A stretch of DNA of 64,000 nucleotides from Saksenaea vasiformis B4078 (taxonomy: Eukaryota; Mucoromycota; Mucoromycetes; Mucorales; Saksenaeaceae): positions 62,001 to 126,000 of the forward strand of contig JNDT01002246.1 in NCBI GenBank assembly GCA_000697055.1. The letters are read 5' to 3'. The notes under the pieces are model-generated. The model had not been told where the DNA came from and did not search any database. It saw nothing but the letters and a program-made list of their open reading frames with translations. Below, in pieces: positions 51,427 through 63,043 of this stretch; the first letter of the stretch is position 1, and each line of letters opens with the position of its first letter. A program made the translations under genes and the position numbers.

Positions 51427-52284
51427 CCATACTTGTTGTGCATCTAATGTACATACGCGTGCAGCACACCCTTTTGGCTCGAGCTCCGTCCCCCAAACGT
51501 TCTTGCCTATCTCAAACACACAATCCTTTTTATTCACGGCCTCGATACTCATAACTCACATACAACCCACATAACCCAGCACAAACCAAAGGTACACACA
51601 CACGCGCATACTACTTTTTCTTTTTATATACATACATACACCACTACTACTACTATACACACAGGGTCACCGCCTTTCCCTCCCTCTCTCTATCTCTCTA
51701 TCTCTCTCTCCTTCCATCTTTCTTTTGTTAGCCATGACGCGTACCTTTATTGTTATTTTGTGATACCACACCCTTGTTCTAGGTCAATACTTTTTTGTTT
51801 TTTCTCTTTTTTTGTAAATAAATTGTTTAATTGATATTATCCGAGAAAAAAAAAAGATATAGAGGCTTTAGGATTGGACGGACTATAAAAGGCAGGTTGA
51901 GTTTCTAATAGCCAAAGATGGTGTTTCCATGTGATAATAGTAGGATTGAACGATTAGATCGAGTTGTTGACATAATAAAGGTAGGTTTGTTTCAGGGTCA
52001 GATGCTTTGGTGATTTATCGACATAACAAATGGCATTGCATTTTGTCAATGAGATCTTCTGCTGCCTTTAGTCTCCCCCCAAATAAACTCCTCCCCCATT
52101 ATCCTTACTTGCATTGATATTTAAAATTCATCTCTTCAATCTCACAGGTTCCTTTCCCCTTCTTTTTCTTTCTTTTATCATTTACCCTTGTGCGGGCACA
52201 ACAACGGCTAACAACGAACAAAAATATATATACAACAATAACAGTCCATCCAATCTTCTTCTTTTTTCTATCTTTAATACAAAC
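51427..52284. other. 0.86-kb spacer upstream of the kinase gene
   Basis: It contains CA-, CTA- and CT-rich microsatellite-like stretches at 51595-51715 and an A-rich tract near 51848. No gene is evident. It should hold the ZIP 3' end and the kinase promoter and leader. Confidence 0.5.
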
Positions 52285-55036
52285 ATGCCACTGATGACTT
52301 CCTTGATACGACCAACTACGCGCGTTAAACCACTCGCAGGAAAAAGAAAAGAAATTGGCGATTACTGGTTAGGAAAAACCATTGGTCGTGGAGTATCCGG
52401 TAACCCCCTTTTTTTCACTAAATCTTGTCTTTTTTGCTTTTTTTGTTTGATCGATCTGACGTTTGAATTGTTTTTTATAGGTCGTGTAAAGCTCGGTATA
52501 CACAAGCTGACTGGCGAGAAAGTTGCTATTAAAATGATTGCACGAAGTCAGTTAGCCTCATCTACGGCTACTACACAATCCGTCCAACGAGAACTTGCTA
52601 TTTTACAATTATTACATCATCCACATCTTGTGGAACTTCGACATGTCCTTCAAGACTCAACCAATGTATATTTTGTTATGGAATACATGGCTGGTGGTGA
52701 ATTATTCCATGTCCTGACTGACCGCGGGAAATTTCCCGAAGTGGAAGCTAGAAACTTATTTCGTCAGATTATTGCCGCTTTAGCGTGGTGTCATGCCCAT
52801 CACATCTGGTAGTCTATTTGTGTTATTGTTTCTTTTCTCTCCTTACTTATTTACATTTCAATCAAGCCATAGAGATCTAAAACCAGAAAATATCTTGCTG
52901 GACAAAGAAAAGAAAAATGTCAAGATTGCCGACTTTGGAATGGCTGCCATCCAACCCCTTGATTCTTTGCTAAAGACGAGTTGCGGGTAAAAAAAAAATT
53001 ATATATATATATTCTATATAACATAGTTTAACATATACTAAAAACATCATCGTCACTAGATCTCCGCATTATGCAAGCCCAGAAATTGTCAGAGTACGTC
53101 TTAGCCCATCAGTATTACAAAGGTTCCTTATTAAAAAAAAACTCCCTTCCCTCTATCTCTCTCTCCTTCTTTCCTTCCCCTTTTTTTGTCTTTTTAGGGA
53201 AAATCTTATGATGGTCCAGCAACCGATGTATGGTCGTGTGGTGTCATTCTATATGCACTGCTGACCGGTTGTCTCCCGTTTGATGACGAGAATATGAGCC
53301 GACTTCTGCAGAAAATTAAGTCAGGAAGATTTAGACCCCTTCCAACATGGGTATCCTGTGAAGCAAGAGACCTTATCCATCGGATGCTTTCCGTCGATCC
53401 AACAAAACGAATCAGTGTAAATATAACCCATGCCCAACATTTTAGGATTATATTGTTATTATTACTCTTTAATTAATTCCTTTCATTTTCATTTTTAGGT
53501 GGATGCTATTCTTGTTCATCCGTGGCTAACCAACAGATCCTTCCTCGGTACCGACGTGCGCTTTCCGTCACTTCAACCATTTACATCACATAACCCCCTG
53601 AACGATCAAGGCCTGGATCCTCCTTTGATCTCTAACCAATGTGACCTAGATGGTCGCATATGGGAAACCCTTAAAGTTCTATGGTTAAACCTTCGACAAG
53701 AAGAAGTGCTGGCTGCCTTAACAACCAGAGGGTAATGTAACACAAGTCGTTATCCCAATGTGTTGACAGAAAAGAAACTCTATTTTTTTTAAAGTTCCAA
53801 CGTACAAAAGTTGACCTGCCGCCTGTTACAACGAAGGATCGACCAATTAGAAGGTATATATTATCTTTTCTTTGCTGTTTGCATGTTTGTTTGGTTTACA
53901 AATATAAACACAAATGCATCAAATTAGACCCGGAGTCAAAATCTATTCAGAAGTCATCAACGGACGATATCCCGTCATCTCCCTCGATGCAACATAGTGG
54001 CAGCGACCTGGAATCAAAATGTAGTCTCCCTACACCTTATGCTACATCTGTGGAAACCGTCTCTGGTTGTTGCCGTGCCTTTGATTTGCCTCCAACCCCC
54101 AACAGCGGCACTTTTGAACTCGATTTATGCGACGGCGATGACTTTACAAAATGGTTAGCCTCTCTCCCTTTCTTATTTCTGGAAAGAAAAAGGTGCTTTG
54201 ACATTCATCTTCAACTTATTTTAGTGATCATCAAGCACCTTGTGTTACCTATCCACCTCTTCAACCTCGTCAAAAACATTGGCTGCCACAAACGAACGCC
54301 ACATGGAAGCAAACAGAAGAAACACGGGGATCCAAGTCCGATCCCGTTGCATCCATCGCCCCAGCTCACGTACACGCCCAGTCCTCGACAACAACAACAA
54401 CAACAACAAAAGCACCATTACCATTGAATAATAATACCCATCGGCTGGGCCGACATGAGTCAAGCAGTGACTGTACATCATCCTCATCATCATTATCATC
54501 ATCATTCTCCTCCACTTGGTCATCATGGTGGCGACCTATCGCTAAGTTTTTTAAAAAACCCAGTCCGACATTTCGCTTGGATTGTTCTGCAACCCATGAA
54601 TGTGAAGCTGCTGGCAAAATTCACCAAGTTCTAGAAGAAGTAATTATTATCCCTCGTTCCCACAAAAAAAGTCCTCAAACTCGTTTATTTTAGCGTTTTC
54701 ATGGTAAACTGCACGGTCGCATCTATCCTGACGGCCAGATCATCTGGAACGGAACAATGTTTGCCACACATGAACTCCGGTTCCTGTGCCACATGGATCC
54801 TTCGCAAGCGGCGGCTGATAAGACAAGTGTTCATGTCACATTAATCAAAGGTCGGTGATTAAAAACGAAGCGATCCGCATACTCAAAACGCTCTTTTTTA
54901 TTTTCCTTTAGGAGATCTGCATGTTTTCGCCTCTGCTATGGAACAACTTATGCAGATGGTTCATGCCTATGAACTGGATGCGAATGAAGTCGCTGCAGCA
55001 AATGGATGGACAAAGATTAAAGAAAGGGAAAAATAA
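52285..55036 (+). CDS. Gin4/Hsl1/BRSK-type serine/threonine kinase
   Basis: Kinases of this SNF1-related group act in morphogenesis and the septin/cell-cycle checkpoint in fungi. The start at 52285 reads [16 protein letters not shown]. Kinase motifs across introns: [16 protein letters not shown] with [19 protein letters not shown] (ATP lysine), [30 protein letters not shown] (about 52865), [52 protein letters not shown]. An [18 protein letters not shown] block and [15 protein letters not shown] follow, the usual post-kinase element of Gin4/BRSK proteins. A low-complexity Gln/Ser region (54380-54530) precedes a C-terminal domain ([48 protein letters not shown]) resembling a membrane-binding KA1 domain. 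Stop at 55034-55036. Confidence 0.87.
54385..54520. repeat. CAA and TCA/ATC trinucleotide tracts in the kinase gene
   Basis: An ACA/CAA run at about 54388-54411 codes for Gln or Asn depending on frame, and a TCATCC/TCA run at 54477-54510 codes for Ser. Both lie in the variable linker of the kinase, where slippage would change only linker length. Confidence 0.85.
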
Positions 55037-55112
55037 ACATATTTCCTTTGTAAAATTATTAGTCCAGATGCCAATAATTGGGGATAAGCTGCAGCGTAAT
55101 ATTTTTTACCTT

Positions 55113-56593
55113 TTAAGTCCAATTTAGCCAAAACAAAAATGGCATCACCATCAAGGCCAGTCTTCCCAAGAAAGATAATGGAAGGAGTGCACCTGCGGAT
55201 GAATCTTGTGCGTTATCTCCAAAAGCAAACCACGGTATCAGCAGTCGAGTTATGTTGTATGGCCGCACATACTGATTTGCAAGACGGTCACGGACGTCAT
55301 TGTAATGGGCATCGTCATAGACAACGTATGCATGTTCAAGTAATTCAACAAGAACGGCTGACGCCTTGAATCCGTTGGTCTCACTGACGTTAAAGGGCCA
55401 TGATGATTCGTTCAATGCAAAGACGAGTAAAAAGTCCAGTGCTTTCCTTAGACTTTTGCCGTCTTGGCTTTCGTAACTGTACAGATCAACCCCATCCAAT
55501 CGAGCCATACGTGCAAGCCGATAAAGACTGCGAAGATTTTCAACTGAAGATGTCCAGGCATCGGCCTGCATCGTTTCATGCTGCTGTTCCCCTGTGGAAA
55601 GCAGCTGTTGATCAACAAACTGGCTTAGATTGCTTTCAAGTTGAACCGCCTTATCCGTCAGGTTAAGAAAACGATAAAGTGCCAATTGTTGGACGTAATA
55701 GCGTGTACCTAAACACAAATCATAAGCAAAAAAAAAAAAAAAAAGAAAAGAAAAGTTCCCGTTTCAACGAATGCAGGCTTACCGTGATCATCCTGCAAAT
55801 GGCTGAGATGCTGTCCATTGGGACTATTGGTTAGCCACGTCAAGTAAAGGGAGAACCACGATCGTAGTTGAGCATTCATTCGCTCCGGCCAAGATTGACT
55901 GTCTTGCAATAACGCGATATGGTCGAGTAGGTCTGGCATCATATCAAACTCGACAATACCTCGTGCAAGACCTGTGTCATAGCCACGTACAAGTGAAGCA
56001 TACTGCAGATGAGGATTCATACGCGTCGCAGGATCAACAAACCACGTTTCTAGTCGTTCTACCGCCTTGTGTGCAAATGTTTCATTTTCAAAATAATAGT
56101 AAGCCAAGGATAAAAAGCGCGTATGTTTGACGAAATCCTTAAACATCACATAATCGTGCACAGACCCTGCCTCCGGATGCACGCCCGGAACTTCGCTTTT
56201 ATTGGTCGTGGCGGACGAATTATTTTTGGCCAGCGACAGATAATCGTGCGCGTCGTTACTCGGTGCAATAAGGGACTTGTTCATTACCGTAAGCAACGTA
56301 TTGTTGTTTACCAAGCGATCTGCTGTTTTCTGCAGGTACCACAGTGCATGTTGCATGCGATGATCATAATCATACATGTGCTGGCGGTTCTCCTCAAGAA
56401 CATCCATCTCCAATTGCACCGCTGGAAACTTTTCATTGGACATATTGGTAGGAGCATCCACTGCTTTTGGACCGGGATAATTCCATCCCTCAATCAATTT
56501 TGCAGGTTTGCCTACTGTACTTGTAATCAACACAAACAAAATAAAAATACACCACATGAAAAAGGGAAGATACGCATGAAACAATGCACTCAC
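55113..56593 (-). CDS. Alginate-lyase-fold protein, secreted, probably GPI-anchored
   Basis: Two exons (56593-55783 and 55708-55113, intron 74 bp) give 468 residues. The N-terminus is a signal peptide (MSALFHAYLPFFMWCIFILF). The body matches the alginate_lyase (PF05426-like) helical barrel: AHKAVERLETWFVDPATRMN, YASLVRGYDTGLARGIVEF, DHIALLQDSQSWPERMNAQL, WFSLYLTWLTNSPNGQHLSH, DDHGTRYYVQQLALYRFL, where the HG-Y element sits at the usual catalytic His/Tyr position. There are many N-glycosylation sequons. The last about 35 residues (SSAGALLPLSFLGRLALMVM...) look like a GPI signal. The real substrate is unknown; a uronic-acid cell-wall polymer is a reasonable guess for this type of fungus. Stops of this gene and the kinase are 77 bp apart. 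Confidence 0.8.
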
Positions 56594-57278
56594 TGTTTGG
56601 GAAAGTCATAAACCATCGAAAATCACCGAGCTGATACTTCGTGAAATAAAATAAAATAAAAAAGGGTGGTACCTGCAATCGCTAGTCTAGTTAATAATGC
56701 TTTATCCTTATTTTATGAAATGCGTCTTCCAAATGAACACGAATTTGAACGACCCCCATGCCTTTCGAATAACCGTACACAGTACACGTCTCTGCTAAAA
56801 ACCGAGTTATGTTCGACACTATCGTGTGTGAAACATCACATCGGCGAAACATGTCACCACTTGGAACAAGACTTTTTTATCATCAGCAACGCCTCATGCA
56901 AGAATCTGCGTCATCCGATCAGCTAGCCAAGCAAATGCTGCTTGTATGACAGGATAATTTCTGTCCTCGTTTTACTCTCTTAACCACCTGTTGTTTTCAA
57001 AGCAGTGAATCTGTGACCAACATTTTCGAATCGACTGATGACACACGAAGTGTAAGGGAGTCTGACAGCTCGCTTTGTATTGATTCTGTTTCTAGTTGGA
57101 CAGAAAAAAAGGAGACTGTCTGCGTATTATTTCTTTGTACAGAAACCAATAGGTCAATCTTTTTTTTGGGGGGGTAGAGGAGAGGGAGCGTAGTAAGTTG
57201 TTGTTCAACATTAGATTCCGCATATTAGACAGTAGATAGTTTAAGCGGCTAAAGAAGCCATATACTATTGAGGGCATG
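56594..57278. other. 0.7-kb spacer, no supported gene
   Basis: It contains a short G run near 57168-57174 and AT-rich DNA. The frame at 56666 is featureless. It should hold the alginate-lyase-like promoter and the 3' end of the DENN gene. Confidence 0.5.
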
Positions 57279-60200
57279 TCAACTCCTTTTATCCTCTTCT
57301 TTTGAAGTACGTACCACAACGATTGTTAGGTCATCACCATCAACAGACAGTTTTTCTCGTAGAAATCGCCGTCCACGCCTTTCATTTGCCGATAAACCGT
57401 CTGGTCCTAGATCTTCTGACTGAGCAGCACTTACAGGTGCTGTTGCTACCCTTCGCTCTTCAAAAACACTGCATCGACTACTTCCACTACTTAATTCTTC
57501 TTCCTCTTCTTCCTCATTTTCGGAGGATGGATAAGGAAAGTAAGGTGTACTACTTGGGGTCGAGAATTCGCTGAACATCCCACTGTTTCGTCTGCCTGTT
57601 TCCATGTCCGAGACAGCGGATGGATACCAGTTGAAGTCGAGTAAGGACATGGGTTGGTCGCCTACGTTTTGAAGCGTCACGGTAGCCTCATTTTCCTCGG
57701 TCTCCTCTTCCTCACGATGTCCATGAAATTGTTTGAGTATTTGCGTGTGTAACGAGGAGGAAGGATGGGTTCCTGGTATTGCAATTGGCACAGGCACTTC
57801 ATCGTCCGACGTATGCTCACGCTCTTCAATTCTTTTCAAATAATTCATGATCCGTCGAACACTCCATTTACGACCCAAGACATTGCTATCCGTTGACGAT
57901 TCGGACGCATAACCTTTTGAAGTCGCTTCATTCGCATAGATATCGTCCGGTCTCACCTCCGTGCCGGTGTACATGTGGCGATACACATAGGCTTTCAGGG
58001 CTATGGTGGCAAAAATGGTGTGAACATAGGCCAAGTAAGTTTGCTCAGACTATTGACTTGCGTCAGCATCCATGCCCCCAAATTGCAGTTTTGTTTAAAC
58101 TTACAGAAAACAATGTCAAATGATCGACAATCTGATGAATCCAGACTCCATCGAGGTAGAGAGGACTTGTCACAAGGTCCCCTTTTCGATCATGTGCATC
58201 AATGTCCAAGTAACTGATCTCAAGTTTGTGTACACTGATATCGACATTGTCCCGGGTTGTGCCCACCAATTTGATGGATGAAAGTTTATCTTCTGTTAAT
58301 TTCGATTCGGTAAACCAGCTTGCAATGCAGTGATGTTCCCGTGAATGGCCAGGTAAAAATATAGATAGCGCTTGTACCGTTTCCTGTATACGACTACCAA
58401 TGAAGCATGAATGCTAGCGTCTTTTTTTCCCTTAATAGCTACCTTTGACTCTCAGCCTTGCCGACAACGATAACGGGCCTGCCTGTCAGTAAGGCGAAGA
58501 TGAGATGGCAGAGGATATGTCGGAGCGATTTAAGGATATTTAGCCAACCTTGACCATTATATTTTGTTGTCCACAATAAAGAACTTTCCAGCGAAATAGG
58601 AAAGAAACGATCGTCGTCATCGTTCAACCGTCCAGCGGCCGTTGGAGGTGGTATTTCCTTGATTGGGGAAAAGGCCATAGTCCGATGTGTGTCACCAAGA
58701 CCATCACTATATGTACAGTTTTTTGCCTTTGGTCATGGTCAACCAAACTTCATTGCTGGTTTTACACGCAAACTTACTGAAAATGGCTCATGGAGAACAT
58801 AACACTGGCTGTACAAACATGCGGTTACTCACTTGAGAACAGAATTCACGGATCATACGACTTACTCTCTGGGACGTGGATTATCCATGTTCAAAACAAA
58901 GGTTCGGCCAATCGATAGCGCCTCTGACAACGGCTCTTTTTGTGCATCGGCGTAAGTTAACATGAACCTAACGCATTTGTTTGTTTACCTAGAAATAGAC
59001 CTTCTTCTTCTTCGACATCCAACTCAACATTGTCTCGACCAAGATATTTCATCAACTCCATAATACATTCGATAGACTCTGTATACATGTCACGGGTAAT
59101 TGAATTCGTAAAGGATTGTCGTTTTACTCGCGATGGCTTTTTCGGCTGTGGCTCGATAAATGACGCGAGTGGGATCACCGTTGTTTGTGGGAGATTATTA
59201 TTATTATTATTATTATTATTATGTTGTGCTCCATTCCGGCGCGCTCCACCTTCCGGATCTTGGCATAACTGGGCCAACGTACGTAGTTTGCGCTCAAAAT
59301 GGGCAACTGGGTATAACGTATCAATATATCTTGGCTGGTGGGTGTTATACAACAAGAAAGTTTTGTCAGTTGCGCAATTTTTTGTTTTTTCTTTTTTGGT
59401 AGCTTGCCTGATAATCTTGCAAGTACTGAGAAGCATTTTTGGTGGTCTGGGTTTCGTCCTCGTGATGAGGCAATATTGCGGATGGTCCACTTTCTTGTAT
59501 AGCATCGCAAGACTGTTGTTCCGTAGCTGTTTCAGGAGCTATGTCAATGGCTGCCATACGCTCTTCCATGCCTTCGCGTGACATCTGCATGGCATACAAC
59601 TCCACTGGCTCAATCATTAGCTTAGTGACAGTAATCGCTTGTTGCACGGCTTCTATCGTCATTTTTTGACTATTTTCCTTGGGACTATTCGCTAGAAAAC
59701 GTTCTGTATACTCCAAGTCCAGTAGTCTGCATTTTAGATCAATAGCAAAGTTTGAAAAGTTGCCTTTTTTCATAAGGCGTGAAACCTAAAATTACGTCTT
59801 CAGTCCCACTTGGTCCTTATCCATTTTACGTACCTCACTAAAATGTTCCATAAATTCCTCAAAGCGAAATAGAATTTTCTCGGGATCACGAGTGATATAA
59901 GACAAGGCCACTGGATGAACATAGCCTCGAGCATTGATATCAAATAGTGTCAAGTGGTGGGTCTTTTTGCGAAACAATGAGTTCTACAATTGTATTCTGT
60001 ACAAGTGCGCACTTACAAATACAAAAAATTTATGCTCTGAATCAGTAAAATAGACTTGTGTATCGTCTGGAATTGAGAACATGCAAGAAGCTGTGTTCTT
60101 TTCTTCCTGTGAAGTAGTCGCATCTTTGAGGCGGTCACTCGGGTCAATATCAAATTGACTAGAAATAAAGTGAACACAGGTTCCATTTTTTGTCTTCTCT

Positions 60201-60590
60201 TTTTCTTGAACTAGTTTCTTACTCGTAATCGTTGCCTCGATCGACTGACACCACTCTCAAAGCAAATGCGTTAAAGTCAAAGTCATGTAAACCGAGCATA
60301 CGAAGTTGCTGGTCAACATCGGCATCATCGGTTGATGAACTACATTGCCTAAGATCAAGGTACACCGTGTCCGTTACCACCGCTAATGGTAGTGGACCTT
60401 CCATCTCCGAAAACTCGCAGATCAAGACGAAATCTCGGTAATCATTCAGCTTGTCATTTAACGCATAGTTTCCGAAAAAGGAGGTCGTTCTGACAGGTTC
60501 GACAAATAAGCGATCAGACTGGAGTCCAACAGGATAGAGGAAAAGAAAAACTTACGAGGACGATAGGTTAGGTTGATCTTGCTGCAGCAT
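57279..60590 (-). CDS. SMCR8-like DENN-domain protein
   Basis: In animals SMCR8 partners C9orf72 and acts on small GTPases in autophagy and lysosome signalling. The ATG at 60590 (MLQQDQPNLSS) splices to the uDENN part: DFVLICEFSEMEGPLPLAVV, DFDFNAFALRVVSVDR (about 60270), KKTHHLTLFDINARGYVHPV followed by ALSYITRDPEKILFRFEEF (about 59900), MKKGNFSNFAIDLKCRLLDL (about 59740). The middle has KLRTLAQLCQDPEGG and an Asn run coded by an ATT repeat (59195-59222). The C-terminal DENN core: FALLTGRPVIVVGKAESQ (about 58470), VQALSIFLPGHS, VDISVHKLEISYLD, TSPLYLDGVWIHQIVDH, YVHTIFATIALKAYVY. An acidic, Ser-rich tail ends at 57279. The order of elements matches SMCR8 better than folliculin. Confidence 0.8.
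59195..59222. repeat. (ATT)n microsatellite coding Asn in the DENN gene
   Basis: About nine ATT units on the plus strand (AAT on the coding strand) give a poly-Asn stretch in the middle linker of the SMCR8-like protein. Confidence 0.9.
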
Positions 60591-62357
60591 AAGTCAAGTC
60601 ATGAGGAAGGATATAGAGGTCCGAATTGGTTATTTATCTTCTGTTTCGAACATACTATGACAAGCCACTTTTACCTGCATTCACGTATAGATACACACTC
60701 GTTCAGACTTGTTATTTCGCGTTACTATTTCGAAAGAAAAAGAGAAGAAAAAAGATAAAACAGAGTTTGGCAAGTCTTCATAAACCTCAAAAGCATTTTG
60801 AACGCACGTGAGTCATTTATCCATTTGCTTTGCATGAAGGCTCGACGATTTCTGGCTCCGAATCGTGGGGGGGGGAGGACAGGCTGTCTTTCCAGAGAAT
60901 CTTTTGCGGAAAATAGGCTGATTTGATTGGGTTAGCTTTCCCAATATGAGTCAAACTGTCTAGACACTTCTAGCATCGTAATAAGAAAAAGAACTGGAAA
61001 CAACTTGCCATCTATCTTTATGTACAATTCAGTTGGGTAAATGCACGCAAAAGTTGATGATGTATAGGTGAATAAAAGCCTACTGCTTATCAGTTAAATC
61101 GTCCATCAATCTATTATCCTGGTTGAACCAGTTGGTGATAGCTATTCAACGGTAACTTTCTTACTATATGTGCTCCGATTAATTTCCCCTTTTGTCACCT
61201 CCAGATGCAGAAGGTCTTATACTGAATGGCCATATCTCTACGTATAACCAAAGTCAATGAGGAGAAAAGAGGTCCTCGATTACTTATGCTACCCGTACAG
61301 CATGGCTAATTCTTGTGCCATTGAAATGGGATGAAAGCCAAGGTTGACTATTCCTTTTTCCTCAAGATGAAAGAAATTTTGTTTGCTCTAAGTGTAAGAT
61401 ATCGTGATGATTTCTTTGGGCAAGAGGCATCCCGCAGCAAACCACGCGGCTGCACAAGCACACTTTGAAGACTATCACAACAAGCAGATAGTCAAGGAAG
61501 GCTGGTCTTAGTCAAAGCCCATGAATTCCACGTCGGTCAAGTCAGTAGTTCTTGTGAAACAACGACGTCTGAAAATGTCATTTTGACCGACAGTTAAAAT
61601 TGCATGTCATGGTAGTATGCATCAGCTGCCAATAAGTATGGTAAGGTGGTTCTTAACATCACGTCATTGTAATGTCGACCTCGATAAGCAATGATAATGA
61701 GTATCGCTCACTCTTTGTCTGTTTTTAGTGCGAACGACATACCTCTACCAACAACCGGTAACTACCGGTAGCAAATAACTACGACGTCTAAGTTTTGCCA
61801 TAAGCAGTAAAAGTGAATCTGTTGCTAGTCCTCTCTCTCCCTCTTTCCCTGTGTACCTCTCCCTTGAGCAGTTTCTCTATTTGGTGAGTATCACAAGAGG
61901 ATATCTAGCCCATTTTGGTTGAGGCTGATAATTGTTTGCTGAGCCATTTTTTATGCTACTCATGTAGATTCTGCATTCAGTAGAAACTCAAATTGGCGTA
62001 AATGAAGGACTGAATTTGTAGCCATCAGCACATAGTGGCATCAACCTCATACTGTGCTTACCTAGAAACATCTTCAAGTCTTCAGACAAGATACTGAGAG
62101 ACTATCACTAATGCAGTGAACCACTCTGATGCAAAACTCAGGTCATCCAGGAATGAGCTATTCCTGAGATTACCGCAAAACGAACTACTTTCCAGTGCAA
62201 AGGGCGTCTCAGCTTTCGGTTCCGACTTGAAAATGAAATGGTATCTAATTGACGTTGGCATTCATTCAAATTCGGCTGTTTATTTTTTCATGGCTCATTT
62301 CCATTTCTGTGAGACTAACAATATCTCCATAATAGTGAATGAGTCTCAACCACTCTA
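60591..62357. other. 1.8-kb spacer, no supported gene
   Basis: A 9-G run lies near 60868. Frames at 60573 and 62116 are short and lack motifs (the second overlaps the YOP1 gene on the other strand). Nothing else stands out. Confidence 0.5.
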
Positions 62358-63043
62358 TCAGTCCGTCTTCGATGACCCAGTAGCAAACTCGACCGCAACT
62401 TGTCCAATCTTATGGCGGATTTCATCCGCGCGATTATCAATGTCGGTCTGGGCCTTAAGTAAGAAGGGGCGCAGGAAACGTGCATACAGAATTTCAGCAC
62501 CCTAGAGGCTGGGTTAACATAACAGAAGACGAAAAAGAAAAACAAAAAAGGAAAACTTACTCTGAATTGTGGTAAAGCGAGCCAAAGCACGAATCCAGTC
62601 TTGAATAGATAGTAAAAGGGGAACCAGAAGAGGAGGATATCAGAAAAATATTCAACCATTTGGACAAAACCAATCACGGTCCAGTACGTTAACCACTGCT
62701 TGTCATCATCCGTTCTAGGCGTTTCAATTGCTTTGAAAGAAGCATACGCTATAGGCAAATAGTATAAGTTTTTTTTTCTTTTTCATTCGTAGCACAACGA
62801 CGTACCAGGATAGATCCAAGAAATAGTGTTGGTCAATAGTTGGCCAGCAAAGTTGAAAAAGATCATAATCACAAATACGGCACCTGCGCCGACAACAACA
62901 TACGATTTGGGGACACCTGTTCGACGCTCAAACTCATTGCAATACTTGTATTGACTGAGTTCGGAATCTAGTCTTGACAGACCATCTTTCACTTTGGAAT
63001 GAACGCCATTGACGCTGTATAAATTGTCGGCTGCAGATGACAT
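62358..63043 (-). CDS. YOP1: YOP1/REEP5-type ER-tubule-shaping protein
   Basis: Yop1 forms ER tubules together with reticulons. Three exons (63043-62806, 62748-62561, 62501-62358) give 189 residues, the usual length. The N-terminus (MSSAADNLYSVNG) precedes YCNEFERRTGVPKSYVVVGA, a hydrophobic hairpin (VFVIMIFFNFAGQLLTNTIS), WIYPAYASFKAIETPRTDDD, KQWLTYWTVIGFVQMVEYFS and WFPFYYLFKTGFVLWLALPQ. The end is RGAEILYARFLRPFLLKAQ and an amphipathic helix. All are standard TB2/DP1/HVA22 landmarks. Confidence 0.95.

Noticed and set aside
54245..54617. Met/Leu-rich or Asp-rich minus-strand frames
   Set aside because: Antisense of trinucleotide repeats in the kinase linker.
59030..59581. 183-codon plus-strand frame
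   Set aside because: Antisense of the SMCR8-like middle exons, held open by the ATT repeat.
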